Origin: Glutinoglossum americanum
Lineage: Eukaryota > Ascomycota > Geoglossomycetes > Geoglossales > Geoglossaceae
DNA length: 64,000 bases
Assembly (NCBI GenBank): GCA_020080175.1
Contig: JAGHQL010000085.1
Coordinates: 1-64,000 of the forward strand
Reading direction: 5' to 3'
In this document: positions 48,366 to 61,058 of the stretch, one piece after another
How positions within the stretch are numbered: position 1 is the first letter of the stretch
Layout: each line of letters starts with the position of its first letter
Translations under genes and position numbers: made by a program
The notes under the pieces: model-generated
Told to the model about the DNA's origin: nothing
Seen by the model: only the letters and a program-made list of their open reading frames with translations
Databases searched by the model: none

Positions 48366-51226
48366 ATGATGGCCGGTAGCGGCTTTAACCCGATTGTTGC
48401 AATCGTCGGCTTTCATCATGCAAGGTGACCAAGACCCCCCACAGCGTATGAATTGCGGTGGGCTGAACCTTATGGAACACTAGAGGGCCAGAGGTGGAAA
48501 GTTGGTTTGGAGTCGAAGACGGAAGTGATCCCGCAATTGAAAATGAATGGCCTCTTCTGCCGTTCATGGCCCTTTCAGACGGTGCACATGCGTAAGAAGC
48601 CACATGTCCCTAGTTACACAACTTCGGCCTCGGTTTCTAACTTTCGAACAGGGCCACTGAGGACTTCTCATACTTCACTCTAGTACATGAATCTGTTGGC
48701 CAGCGACCCGCTTCATCTCTTTTTGGCATATCATGTACGCGCCAGATGGATGCCAATGAGCTCATCGTCCGGCCCAAGGATGTAACCAGATCGACGGTGC
48801 AGAAGGCTATCGTGGTAATCGCAGACAGCCCACAATTTTTTGGGTATCTAAGAGAGAAGCTCTCAGTGGTAACCAATGCATGGTTTGCCCAGAGGTAATA
48901 AGTTTCCAAAACCCCTAATATGGAAGTAAGAAATTCAACACTTAAACTAGAGACTTCACGGAAATGGATATCATCAAGGTTGGAGACCAGAAGAAGCCGT
49001 AGGATGAAAGACAGGCTGAATGTCGTCCAGAAATTTCAGGAGAGTCTATCACAAACACTGCGAGACTACGGAGAGGATAAGGATCAATACCTTGGTATTC
49101 ATTCTTATCCCGTTCTTTCGCCGCATGGGCTCACACCTTGCAGGCCTTCCACTCAGAGAGCTGATCCATGAATTCAAATACCAGACTCTCGTCCTCTTTA
49201 AATGCTGTCTCCTGCAGCCAAAGGCATGCCAAGTTTCACCCTTTCCTTATCACTTTCACTAACAAGGTTAGATGCTCTTCTTCGGTTCTCGCTGCGAGCG
49301 TTTATGTATGACCCAATTTGCTCTAATCTCACTCATACCAGGCCTCATCCGCAATCTGCGGGATTGCGCTGACCCAGAACTGAATAATTACGAACACAAC
49401 CTGGTCAAGCCAACAACGTTAAAAACAAGCGAAAGGACTTCATGTAGGCATGACCTGAATATTAGGACTGTAAGGATATAGTACTCACTACAGCAGTGCT
49501 CTCTTTCATGGGGCTCCCACTGCAAATCTTTGGAAAAGTAGGTGGTTTGCATCAAGCTGTCAAGATTTCGAAGACTTACCCAACATCACAGGGTAGCCTT
49601 TTTGGACCTTACACACCTCTGCAGCAGCTTGATCTTCTCGCCGACTGCGGCACGAAATCGTATCTCGTTGGTTCCACAAACTCTCTTCTGCTACAGCAGA
49701 AGGATCGGTACTGCGACATTCTCATAAATGTACGGACCTTACCCTCCTCCACGCGATATATATATGCATATGCGTACCTCTTTTTGATCATTTTTCCTGG
49801 TTCTTTTAGCTTGACGAAGGCACCATAAATATATCCTCCACCTCACTACGAGCTGCGCTAGCTCTTTCAGTGGCTGACAGGAGATGGATCGACTTCCTCA
49901 CCCAAGCCGTAAATGATACCTGGGATGAAGGTATTGCGTCTCTTTTCTACGCATGCTATGGATACGGTTAACGAAAACAAAGCGAACCCAAGTCGGCCCA
50001 AAACTATGGGATACGTTGGGAGTGAAGAGTTCATTCGCCTGCAGTTTGAGGAGTATTTATTGTCAATGATCTCGTCTGTGAAGTATCACCTCTATTCTGA
50101 AGTACACCGAGATCAGCCTAGGTCGCTCCTCCCCAACATCGGTTTGTGCAATGTTAGAACCTCGGGAACAAAGCAATGCTAATTAGGGGGCAGACGGAGA
50201 CCCATCAAACGACTTTGGGGTTGATTGGGTCAATGCATGGATGAAAACTGATAATTTCAAGATTTTTCACAATTTTACGGGTGGGCTGCCTGTGAGAGAG
50301 CCGCCGAATGCAGTTACTCATAACTTAATTTTAGATTCGCATCTATTCGATATTGTGGAGCCAAGACACCCTTGCGCGGGAGGGCTCACAATTGAGGATG
50401 TTCAGCGGAGACTTGCCCTGTGAGTCCGCTATGTGAATGTCGTGGGTATACCGCTGACCGTTAGGCAGGCAAGTAAGTGAACTTCACCTCGACGAAAGAT
50501 TCAACACAGGTAAAGAGGCTCTTGGTAAACACTTGGCAACTGGCCAAAAAAAAGTCTCATCAGCGTTCAACAATCTTTGGGCTGATATCGAGGCAATGCG
50601 GGAGGCCCAGCGACAACGCCAAGAGGAGCAGAGGGCAGCAACATCTTTGGCATCACCATTGGAGACACTAGGAAATCCAAAGTCCGAGAAGGCGAAATGT
50701 AAGTATTATCCACTTTTAGCAACCACTTCGAGAAGATATTGACCACTATCTAGCCCATAAGGGCCCTAATCTAGCGGAGGCGCAGGCTCAGGTAGCGGCC
50801 GCTGGCTCTCGCGCAGGTGCTTATTTCTCTTCTTGGGCGGTATGGGCGGGTGAAAAGAGAAAGACTGGTTGGGGCCGTTCGTCTTCTGTCATCCCCCTGC
50901 ATTCGCAGCATGAGGGCGAGGGAATTCGACGCGGCTCTTCTGATGAAAACAACGAGGTCAGTCGCCGGCGGTCACTAATGGAATCAGCACTCGATCCTAG
51001 CACCCAAGTGGGATCGGATCCGATGGAGAATACAAACAGAGAGCGAAGTGGGCAAGAGCGCATATCTACAGGAGGGGCTGAACCTTTTCTGCAGCCCCTA
51101 CCTAGGGCTTCTGCTATGAGGGAGGCAACTGTCGACACCGCCCCGGAGAACGTAGAATCTTCGAGTAAGCATGATGCACAAGAACATCCAATACAGGAAC
51201 CTCACAAGGCTTCAGTTGAGACATGA
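48366..51226 (+). CDS. avl9: Avl9-family late secretory pathway protein
   Basis: An Avl9/DENN-related protein of about 695 aa; in yeast Avl9 acts in Golgi-to-surface transport. Exons: 48366-48424, 48484-48591, 48652-48894, 48951-48978, 49031-49094, 49144-49223, 49272-49443, 49497-49537, 49592-49729, 49810-49930, 49983-50141, 50194-50280, 50335-50419, 50469-50698 and 50754-51226. Marks: IVAIVGFHHARGPEVE; WPLLPFMALSDGAHA; SLFGISCTRQMDANELIVRP; TRSTVQKAIVVIADSP; RCERLCMTQFALISLIPGL; GSTNSLLLQQKDRY; GYVGSEEFIRLQFEEYLLS; HLFDIVEPRHPCAGGLTIED; and AFNNLWADIEAMREAQ. The C-terminal 150 residues are variable and Ser-rich. The 6th intron donor is ambiguous: GC at 49224 gives QPK-MLFFG as in the family, while GT at 49233 adds three residues. 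Two ATG codons are adjacent at the start. Confidence 0.9.
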
Positions 51227-52933
51227 AATCAGCTTTTACGACCTCTATCCGATACGGTTGAGACGAGCGGTGGCCTTTACATTTGTGGCGACTCACTTGA
51301 TGGGATTCCCTAGATATATGCAAGAGTCTGACAGAGTGCGTAGGCGTTATTTATTATTATTTTTTCTGGGTATAACAAACACCAGCTTTCACTTTGATTC
51401 TATATACCGAGATTGCATGTTTGCATATGCCCCACCGGGCACCTGCAATACTGCTAGTTCCCAGGTACATGATGGCTCCAGATGACTCACCACCGGGTTA
51501 TTTAATACGATGGGGTGGGGTCTGAGGATGGATGGGGTGCTTGTATTCATCTCCATAAGCGCAGGTGATGACCGCTATGTCCTCGGCATCTAAATAAAGC
51601 ATTTACGGAGCGGATGTCCATAACGATCGCGTGCTCGGTAGTCCAGTCTCGCTGGAGCTACCTGAAATTGTAAACCCGTCTGATCTCTCACAAATGTTCA
51701 AAATACGGAGTCTCCTACCTACCACACCCCTCCTGCCCCAAGAAAATAGTTGGGGGAGGAGTGGTGCAAGGGGAGACACAAAAAAGCCCACTGCGTTCAG
51801 GACAGTCTGGCACTCGATCCGGCGTCCCTGGGGCACGCGAAAATGGCCTTCATCTTTTATTTCACCACTACGTCACCGGTCCTTTCTTATAGAGGTCATA
51901 CTTTTAAATTGCCCATCAATCCGCCCACCCTTGTTAGGGAAAATGGAAGACGGGGGGGGGGCGATAAATTATATACCCCCACACCAACCAAAATAATCGT
52001 TAACTTAATTAATATGATGGAATCTCATTCGATTTCCCATGTATCTCAGCAAATACCTCTAACCTAAATACGTCTTTGCTTTGAGCAACCCAATCTCTCG
52101 GAGGGATTATCTCGTATGGACACCCTAGACGAGCCGGAACGCGTGTACCACGGCAGCATCGCGAGATGAAAACTTGAAAGAATTGTTTATTGATTTTCGT
52201 CCGGCTACCTTTCGGTGTGATGGATAGTACTAGTAATATTGAGTGATTTCGATGGTACATGTGTCCTAATAAGTAGTAATTTTGTGGTATCCGAGTAAAT
52301 AGGAAATAGGATGAAAAGTTTATTCGAAGATGGATATTCGAGTTACGCAATCTTCTGACGCCCGGCGGAGGCAATACTGAACGTACACATCTGGGCGAAC
52401 TAGAGACTAATTCTTTTATCCTTTAATAAACAAAGGAGTTGACACCAGCTTCCGCCCGCACTTAAGCTTGAGTCCGTGATGCCATTTGCTCGATGAACAG
52501 AAAAAAGTAGAAGAGCCAGGGAACCACAATCGCTCGCCACTCCAGGGACACAATAAAACGAACTAGAAGGAGCAAAGAGCATAGATTCCCCGATGCCCCT
52601 TTTAGCTTGAATATTCTCGTTTCCCTTCCTACAAGGAGTTAGTGCGCCTTGACGAAATTATCGACAGGAATTGTCCGGACATGTTTGTATGCCCGCCAAC
52701 GGAGAAGAGGGTGTCTTATCTAGCTAAAACCTAGATAAGTTCTGTTCGGCTACCACGAGCGCTCCATCGCTATCGAGATGATATAAAAGTGGTCACTTCG
52801 CCGTCTGTTCAATCCACTACCTCATCTTCAATCACGCGGGCCGAGTGGCCTACAAAACAGTAGACAAAACTACCTCGGGCCCACTCCCCGAACCGAAAGA
52901 CAAAGAGAGCCGAATAATGGGCCATGACATTGT
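51227..52933. other. Convergent intergenic region Avl9 / cullin-1
   Basis: About 1.7 kb between two 3' ends. No gene was recognised. It contains a G9 run near 51952-51960 and a perfect hairpin at 52715-52739. Confidence 0.5.
52715..52739. repeat. Perfect 9-bp inverted repeat with 7-nt loop
   Basis: CTTATCTAG and CTAGATAAG face each other around seven bases, about 200 nt beyond the cullin-1 stop codon. Each arm contains a GATA-factor core (AGATAAG). Confidence 0.8.
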
Positions 52934-55685
52934 CTATGCCAGGTACCCTAATTCTTCACCGTCCAACCTCTCTAGATACTCCTTTTCAAGCAGAATGTCA
53001 ATACACTTTTTGATATCAGGGATCTTAGGCGTGAATCTCGATTGGATTTGCGAGATGGTCTCTTGCACAAGCAGGACGTGCTTCATCTTCTTCCGCGCTT
53101 TCATTATCCGTACAATGGCGGACTGTTTTAAAAAAAAGTATCTGGTTAGTTCTTATTTAGACTCTAGCAGGGTCGGGAGAAAAGGCCATAAGAGACTTGT
53201 ATACTAACCTGCATTAGCAACTTTCGATCCTCCTCAATTGTCTTATGGGTGTCCTCTATCTCCTGCTTCTGTTCCATCTTGACTTGTATATTTAGGTTGA
53301 CTCTTATCTTTTTGCTCTTGAAGTCGTAGTTCAGGAAGAATTTGGTCCCTGGTCCTGGCTTTGCGTCTTCGGGAGATATGGTCAGGACCTTAGCCTTAAG
53401 GAAAATACCGAGGTTGGGATCCAGGTACTCTTTCGAGAGTTCTGTAGATTTTTCTAATTCTTCATACGTCATCGTGTCGACGTCGTTGAACAGCAGGAGG
53501 ATAGCCATTTGGAATGTTGAGACCTGAAACGTGTATGGGGTCTTAACACCTCGGCAGTACATGGCTTTCAGTTCGCCTTTACAGAGGTGCCAGAGCCATG
53601 AGAGCTTTCGTCCACTGTGTTTCTCAAAGTAAAACTTTTGGAAGCGTTCGTATGTCTTGATGATAACTTGAGGGATGATGACCTTGGTATTTGGAGGAGT
53701 GAGGGGCCAGAATGAAGTCCCTAGAACGAAAATATGGAAGTCGACTGCCTTCTTCATGTCGTCCTCGTCGAGAACTTTGACCATCCAGGCCTTGTATGAA
53801 TCGTTGAGATCCTTGGATATCTGCATGTCCTGGAACATCCGTTGAAGCTTGTTAGTGTATTCAAATCCACAAGCCTCCTTCAGCTTGCCGATCATGCTCG
53901 TCTCAGCGTCTTCCGAAGCTGAGTTTGTGTGAACTAATCGCCGAGCCAACATCCTGGAATAGAACTTCTGGAAGACGTCTTTATCTTCGATATACTTGAA
54001 TACTGTCATCTGGAGCAGAGTCAGTTACATCGCCCAACTAGAATTCCCGCTCTAAACCCACAATTTGCGTTAACATATTCTCCAGATCCGATTCTTCGGC
54101 GCTCTTAGCGCTCTTCTTGAGTAGGGAGTCTGTATATTTCGCCAATAGCTCTGGCGATTTGGTTGATCCGGACTTGCAGACCTTATTTCGGTTGACAAAC
54201 TCCCGGCACGCGTTGTCCAAAGACCTTACAAATTCAGATTCTGCCTTAAAGGCATTGTTAACCAGATTCTGGTAAAGCGTATGCACCTCCAACAACGCAT
54301 CCACGTAAACCTTGGGTTCAATATTTTCGCCTGCTTCGGCAGCAACCTTTTCTACGGCCATCAGCCCCGCCTTTCTCACATGGGCCTCAAATTTGTTCCG
54401 GAGAGGTTCGAGTCCATCGGGAATGCGGGAAAGTAGGTTGTACATTCGCGCTAGGTCATCTTGACGGTCGTTATCGAGAAGGTTTTGGAACTCATCTCGT
54501 AGGAGCGCAGAGTGCTCGGCAATTAGAACAGTGTTGCAGGTCTTCATTAATGGTTGCATAATATCAGGATGTAAATAGAGACCGACACGATCTTTCTCCT
54601 CTGCTAGTCGGGTCTCGGCCTAATGCAAAGTAAGCATGGTTCAGGGGAGCTCAGTGATTTGATTGTTTTACCTTCTTCATATATTCTACTACGCTATTCT
54701 CGGCCACAAACTGTTTAGACTCGGTTTGGTAATATGCAGTTGTAGCGTCCAAGAATGGCTTTTCAAAGTAGTACCGATATACCTCCAGCGTCGACTTGGT
54801 AGAATCGTTTTCGTCAAGGCCTAGAGAAACGAAAGAGTCTACTATGCTCTTAACCTGTGACGTTTCAATAGTTTCACCGTTACGTTGCTTCTCTACCAGT
54901 CTGAGCACCGACGCCATAACACTTCTTTCGACGTTCGTGAAAAAATCCACCTTCCAGCGTACCAGATGCAGAGTATAGACGTCGTAAATATTCTTTTTGC
55001 CCTCATCCATTTCCCGCTTCACCCAATGTCGATTGAGATATCGGAAGAGATGATTGATATACTTGGCAGCTGTTGTGTATCTGTTCCACTCCCGTATGTA
55101 AAAGGTTAGGAGGGCTTCATCCGTGTGTGTCTTCGCTGCATTATCAAGCTGCTTGAGATGTCCCGTAAGATACGTTATGAGGTTATTGTATAGGTCTTCA
55201 CCAAGTAGATGCGCTATGTTACATTAAAGAGTTAGCCTCATCGGGGTCGTTAGTAGGGGCCATCTAGCTCACCTCCCCGATGTGCAGCGCCTATTGATCC
55301 CATTGCTCCAGGCGAGTTAACAGCTTTTTGAGACGTACAGAAGTTATGGACTGCGCTATAGCCAAGTCAGTATGAGCCACGAACCTAAGCTGGAGGATAA
55401 AACCCAAGCTTACGTATAAACGCCCATATACTAGATATGGTACTGTCAGCAATCTAGTTTATCCGCAAAACCAAGCATTTGGTCTACCTACGGTGTTCAT
55501 GTCAACCCCAGCCTTCAGATCCAGCATGATTCTCGAGATGCCGGCCTCAAGATATTTCCATCTAGACGCGTATATTAGTGTCTACTTGCCCACTACCTAT
55601 ATAGTAGTCAAAGCTCATGGTGATCTGATACGCACGTTGCAACTACGTCCTCCCTATTAGGAGTAGGCGGCATTATCGTTGGCAT
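52934..55685 (-). CDS. culA: Cullin-1, SCF ubiquitin ligase scaffold
   Basis: The scaffold that joins Skp1/F-box adaptors to Rbx1 in SCF E3 ligases; 769 aa, normal length. Exons: 55685-55636, 55561-55492, 55430-55414, 55355-55273, 55213-54672, 54619-54062, 54009-53209 and 53122-52934. The third exon is 17 nt. Marks: N-terminal repeats with [35 protein letters not shown] and [13 protein letters not shown]; the cullin homology region with [20 protein letters not shown]; and the C-terminal winged helix, where [15 protein letters not shown] carries the NEDD8 acceptor Lys715. The protein ends with the cullin signature [13 protein letters not shown]. Cul1 rather than Cul3/Cul4 is favoured by the N-terminal adaptor-binding sequence. 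Activity should be set by neddylation and COP9 deneddylation, known for the family. Confidence 0.97.
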
Positions 55686-56912
55686 AATGACAGATCCTTC
55701 CGTCGACCACGGCAGTTGCGAAAGTTTGAAGACAGTTGCAGAAGAAATCGCAGATGTGCTGATTAGTGCCTTTGGAGAAGAGGGTCCAGCCGTGGAATAT
55801 ATGGCTGTGATCAGCTTATGGTGGCTCCTTGTGTCAGATCAGAACGAGGATGTTCAGCAAGGCGGCTGAAAGGCGACAAGTCAAGCGAACTAATACTTTG
55901 GGCAGAAGCGCGTCACAGAACGACCACCGAGAGGAAAGAAAGCAAGGATCAACGAATATCGGCGAGGGATCTGCGGGGCGGAGTGAAAAGTGGATGATGG
56001 GGGATCTGAAAATGGAAGAGGAGCGGAGAGAAGGGGGTTCAAGAGCGCGGGCCACTTGACATGATCTTCACCTCGATTCGCTTGGTCGAGGCAGACAAAA
56101 CATGGTGTTATGTACAAGTTACTTATACCACACGATTAAATTCTGCTCTGCTATCGATGGCCTATCGTCCATTAACCACTACCCATCGCCCATCGTTAAT
56201 TGCCCGTCATCCATCGTCGAATATCCATCACCCCTCCCCCGCGGCGTGCATAAAACAGGGCTGTTCCCTTCAACATCTATACGGCGGGGCCACATTCGCC
56301 CTGCGCTGGATCCTTCTCCAACCAGGCTAGCTTCTCAGTCTTCTACACCGCTTCCTCCTCCCCTTCTCGTCCGTAGCACATACCCTACTGCTCACCACTC
56401 CAGGTAAATCTGAAAGCCTCCATCTAGATCATGTGGAAATGCTTTTGCGGGGATGAGCACTGCACCTCCTTTCTCTACATCTAATTCAGGTTCCCCTCCC
56501 CACTGAAGTATAGGCGTGCCCGCCCGGCTACGATGCATAGAAATTCATGGGGTGTGGAATGGAAATGCAAGATGCCATACATGGGGTAGCGCTGATGGGG
56601 TAGTGCTATCCCGCCCTACAATGGGTGATCTAAAATGACGCGAGGGGCGGCGTTACCTCAGACTTCTTATAGGCATTAGCAGGTTCTTAGCAGCTATAGA
56701 GTATACAATGTGACAAAAGGAATTTTCTAATTGACAAGTCGCCGTTTGGAAAGAAGTCAAGCCCCAGTCCCATGCCATGTGCTCCCAAAATCCCCAACAT
56801 GCCATTCATGCCACTGAGGACACTTTGAACTCCCAAATCCCTTACTCCTGTAAAGCAGGATAATAAAGTACATACGAGAGGGTTATATGTAATGAGCGGC
56901 GGAGTGGCTGCA
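55686..56912. other. Intergenic cullin-1 to Srf1
   Basis: About 1.2 kb with the cullin-1 promoter and the Srf1 3' flank. CCATC-rich short repeats occur around 56165-56235. No gene was recognised. Confidence 0.5.
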
Positions 56913-58209
56913 CTAATTCCGGGTGACCCGTTCTACTACCCTGTATATAATATGAGCTGGGGTGCTCTGAGAGGCAACAACAGACTCACGTACCTGAGGA
57001 CACTAATACTAAATGTCGTAATCCATGCTACTAGCGCCACCAGCAGCACACTACTCAGAGCCCGCTGACGAACACAGAGCAGAGCATTTCTTGGAGTGGC
57101 ACTGCCCGTCCCACTATCGTCTTTACAGCTCCATCGCACGTCGGATAAGGCATCAAATGCAAGGCTCAGATTGGCTGAGTCAAAGACAATAAAGAATAAA
57201 TCCAACAGTATTAAGCGCATTTTTGCCTTGGGTGATCGCAGACCAAGAGGTTTACCGGTATACTCGTCGTAAGTGATATAGAGAATGTATACAAGCGCTA
57301 TGATGTCGACAATAATAGCCATCAGTGTGGATGGCCTCTGAGAGAAACCTTCCGTCTCAGAGATATGGAAGATAGAACCACCGAGCGCGAGCGCGATCAG
57401 CGAGAACAGCCAGATGATGAGCCGGAACACAAGTGGAATGATTGGATTTCGGAGCAGAGTCCTCTAAGGGGCAAGAGTAAGATTAGGCAACAGTAGATGT
57501 GGATATACTAGTGGGTTTGGAATAGAGACATACTTGTGCCCGTACATACCATACCCTCCTCTTTGTCTTGCTCCTTAGAAATATTAACTCATCGCCCTTC
57601 TCTCCATCCCCACTAGCATTGCCGGCGCCCCACGGAGATTCGAGGTCCCCTCCATTCGCTTCAAGCCACGCATCATCAACAAGCTGACTTTCTCCCGAAG
57701 ATGCAGGGGGGTACACAGAACCCTTCGCAAATACATGCCAACGAGAAGTGTATTCATGGACAGGAGCTGAAATAGCGACAGGAGTTCTATCTCGGGCTGC
57801 ATCATGGAGCTTTCCAGGACGCACACTTTGTGGTGCCGGAGAGTTGTTGTGGTGAGCGTGCTGAATGTTTCCTGGATACGTAGGAAGTAGCCGTTTGGTG
57901 GGATCCGTATCTTCAGCGTCACCTTCTTCAAACGAGTGGACCCACGCTGCGCTTTTTCTTAGTTAAGAACAGCGGTGGTGCGGGATACCGGTTTAGGGCC
58001 CACCTACTTGGCAATGTTCTCACTTCTCTCTGGGCAGCGCGGTCTTCAGCTGCTGCATTACCTGAAGAAGCGAGTTGAGGCTTTGGCCTATGTTCGATAG
58101 ACGGTGGAAGGGACGACATGCCCGACGATCCGCTCACAGGTCGGTCAGCAGATGATGACGGTAACAGCATGCCTCCTGGGTCCTCTAGAGCCTTTTCCGT
58201 TAGCACCAT
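56913..58209 (-). CDS. srf1: Srf1-like regulator of phospholipase D, tetraspan membrane protein
   Basis: A 373-aa fungal protein matching the Srf1 family, which in yeast curbs the phospholipase D Spo14. Exons: 58209-58004, 57951-57534, 57463-56994 and 56940-56913; introns are 52, 70 and 53 nt. The N-terminal 200 residues are soluble, with the family motifs YTSRWHVFAKGSVYPP, LVDDAWLEANGGDLESPWG and KTKRRVWYVRAQ. Four membrane helices follow: FRLIIWLFSLIALALGGSIF, TLMAIIVDIIALVYILYITY, MRLILLDLFFIVFDSANLS and VLLVALVAWITTFSISVL. The loop YDEYTGKPLGLRSPKAKMR is the most conserved stretch. The last exon adds only RVVERVTRN. Membrane location in the cell and a link to phospholipase D are family knowledge and were not tested here. 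It is divergent from the mitochondrial gene at 58752. Confidence 0.88.
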
Positions 58210-58751
58210 TGTGATTCAAGCCAGTGCTCAAACGCTTCCGCCTCCGGATATGCGTGACTAGGTTATCTTGATGCACCACCACATCGACGTGACTATGGGC
58301 GCGACACGAAGTCAAGTGACGACGTCGATATTCAATATGAGGAAGTCGGGATCATCACTTAGAACCCGAGCGGAAGTAGATAAGCGCAAATAACTGGGTT
58401 CGTAGAGATACTGTAGCTGTAGCGTACGTGTAATATACACGTATTTTGTTGCTCAAGGGACGGTGGAGACTGCAAGGTTTCAGGCCATATCGCGAGGCTT
58501 TGATGGTGGTGAGGTAGATGGCTGATATAAGCAATGACCTCACCCGTGCACGAACCACCTTCTTTTCTTATTCTTTCTAGGAGCCGCATGTCATGCTTCA
58601 ACTCAGATACGGCATCCCCCCCTTGATCTTGTTAGTTGGCTTCAAACACTCGCGCTTTCATGTCTCGCATAAGTCGGTTTGACTGAATTCCTTTATTAAG
58701 CCTTCTCTCCCGCTCTTTCTTTCCCTCTGCGTAAGAGTTGAGAACGGTGAG
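58210..58751. promoter_or_regulatory. Divergent promoter region Srf1 / mitochondrial protein
   Basis: 542 bp between two start codons pointing apart. No gene was recognised; pyrimidine-rich stretches precede the plus-strand start. Confidence 0.5.
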
Positions 58752-59843
58752 ATGCGACTTTTCTTGCTTCCAATCTCGACAAAACGGGCCCTCATCTACT
58801 GCGAGAAATCAAGCAAGCTTCCTACGGATCGAAAGACGCTCCTGGACAAGGCTACCACTAAGGCAGCTCAAATTTGGTTACAGTGGGAGAAGAGCAACAA
58901 GAAATGGCAAAAGACTGTCACCGAGTATGGCAATAAAGCGTTTCAGCGCATACCTTTTGAGGAATGGGGTTTAAAATCAATACCTCCACTTTCACCTCGT
59001 CGGAGAGCCGAAGGAGCGAGTGGCAAGAAGGTAGAGGTAACATTTCCGCCGACTTTAATAAGGCCAGGGTCCATAGAAACGTTATTGAGGAAGTTGGGCA
59101 CGGAGCGTCAATCGTTACACAGAAATCGAATGTGGTGGAGCATTGTGGGAATGCCAATCACGATTCCGGCGGCATTTGTCCCCCTGTAAGGCCCTGGGGA
59201 GACGTGTTCCTAACCCAGCTCAATGGGGAGTCAGAGTGTCGACAAGCTGACTTTGGCGCTTGTTGGCCAGTATACCGAATATCCCCTTCTTTTATCTTTG
59301 TTTTAGAGGTAATTTGTACTCCGCCCTAAAATCATCATGAATGAGATCTGATGCAAGTTGTATAGCGTGGTCACACTGGCGAGGTTAGCCTGAGGACAGT
59401 TCCTGTGTGGTACCAAGTCCACTGATCACAAACGAACAGCACTATCCGGATCAAAACACCTAGAGTTCCTTCTTGACAACAATCTCATCAAACCCTCGCC
59501 ATCGCCGACATTAGACGAACTATATTCGGCTGGAATATCCCACAAGTCAAAGCAGTGGCAAAGAGCACATACGGATCTTGTGGCAGAGAGTCCGCCGAGA
59601 CACAGCGACGATAGCGGTGGGGGAGCTTCGCGACCTGGGCAACAAAAAGAATCTGTGCTTCTGCAGCAGTGGAATTCCAGGCTGATTGCCCAGGCGCTTG
59701 AAGTATCCGAACTTCACCCGGAGCTGGAGCGAGCCATCCGACAGGTAGAGAAGTCTCTAAAGGCAGAGGCCATGATAAATGACGGCGGAAGGAAATCGGA
59801 TGATACGCAGACAAAGGAAGAAAAGAAAAAAGCCGAACGATAA
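58752..59843 (+). CDS. Mitochondrial K+-H+ exchange-related protein (Mit_KHE1 family)
   Basis: A 297-aa member of the Mit_KHE1 family, inner-membrane proteins linked in yeast to potassium/proton exchange across mitochondria. Exons: 58752-59185, 59271-59308, 59366-59383 and 59440-59843; the third is 18 nt (RAWSHWRA spans it). Marks: N-terminal MRLFLLPISTKRALIYCEK; WEKSNKKWQKTVTEYGNKAF; IPFEEWGLKSIPPL; LRKLGTERQSLHRNRMWWSI; and a hydrophobic pair around GMPITIPAAFVPLIPNIPFF. These are followed by FRAWSHWRALSGSKHLEFLL and PSPTLDELYSAGI. The acidic/charged tail has VSELHPELERAIRQVEKSL and ends in a Lys/Glu-rich stretch. The molecular activity (transporter or regulator) is unsettled for the family. 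Start: the ATG at 58752 fits the family N-terminus. Confidence 0.9.
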
Positions 59844-60367
59844 CCTCAAACAGTATGTCTGTGAAATCACTCGAGACACCCCGAGCACTCTAGCTGCAGA
59901 TCTCGCGATGAGAGAAAAAGGGTTTGAAGTGGGGAGGGCTAAAATCTCCAATGCCTGTATAATTATCACCTCACCTGCCGATGTGCGGCAAACTTCTCCA
60001 CTTAGAAAAGCTCAAATAGACGAAATTGGGATATAGCATATACCACTCCATATACCCAATTCATTAATCATTGGCCCAAACGGAAAACTGAAAGCGATAG
60101 CCACTTTGTTCCACGATATCACTTCATTGACCAGGAGCGTTGATCGTACTTCGCATCATTTAATTTTTCGAGACAATTACTTGAATACCGAAAACGTTAG
60201 AATATTACTAGCATTGTTGACTGTGTAAATTAAAGATAAACTTTCATACGGTTACAAATTTGCTAGTGTTTAGTAAAATCTTGATGGTATTTGAATATTG
60301 GTCCAAAAGTTATTGATGCGTTAGAGATGTAATAAAAGCTTGAGGTTGAATTAGGTCCGCATTCGCC

Positions 60368-60391
60368 CTAGTATAGTCGCTAGTATAGTCG
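60368..60391. repeat. Perfect 12-bp tandem duplication
   Basis: CTAGTATAGTCG occurs twice head to tail. Confidence 0.9.
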
Positions 60392-60886
60392 GAGTATTTA
60401 AGACCCTATAATCGTAGAACTACCTTTGACAGCCTGAAACCCGCACAATTGACTGGCCATAGTATTATTGCCCCGAAACCGAGAAAAGGGTTTTGCAGAG
60501 ACGGGTTGCAGCATCCAAACAGTATTCCACATGCTTACTAAAAAGCTCGTCGAGAGACGCAAAGCTCTGCGATCAAGCCACTAAAGCGGCGGAGCGAGCA
60601 AACGAGTGCACTGTCCCCTCGGTCCTTTTTTCGGGGTTAGCTCCGTGAAATTAGTGAGCGTACTCACATATATTTACTACACCAAAACCCCATCTAAAAC
60701 ATATGCGCCGTGATACAATGGTCACCCCGGGATGATTGGATTGCCTAACTAGTACCTTCAATTTTCAATGTTGCAACTGACTGCGCAAGCGCCAAGCGCC
60801 AACTACCACTTTTCAATATTTTTTGGGATTAGATTAGATACGCGATACAACGCGATCAGACAAAATCGCGTGACCTGGATCGACCC

Positions 60887-60905
60887 ACGCGTCCACTCAA
60901 CGCGT
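60887..60905. promoter_or_regulatory. Paired MCB (ACGCGT) elements
   Basis: ACGCGT at 60887-60892 and again at 60900-60905, about 155 bp before the start codon. MCB is the MBF site of G1/S genes; cell-cycle control of this chromatin remodeller is an inference. Confidence 0.5.
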
Positions 60906-61058
60906 TCTTCCGTTTGAGGCGGCTCCATTCATCTCGACCCGACACAGCAGCAGCCTTGGTAACAGCGCTCGCACCACGGTCAATTGTGGTTTGGATTCGT
61001 ACTATCCGCGAGTGCCTCTCCACCCGAGGGAATATTTCCCCGCGTTAGCCATTCAAAC

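Larger units (their letters stand above)
59844..61058. promoter_or_regulatory. Upstream region of the SNF2-family gene
   Basis: About 1.2 kb without a recognised gene. It carries a perfect 12-bp tandem pair at 60368-60391 and two MluI-box (ACGCGT) elements close to the SNF2-gene start. Confidence 0.5.
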
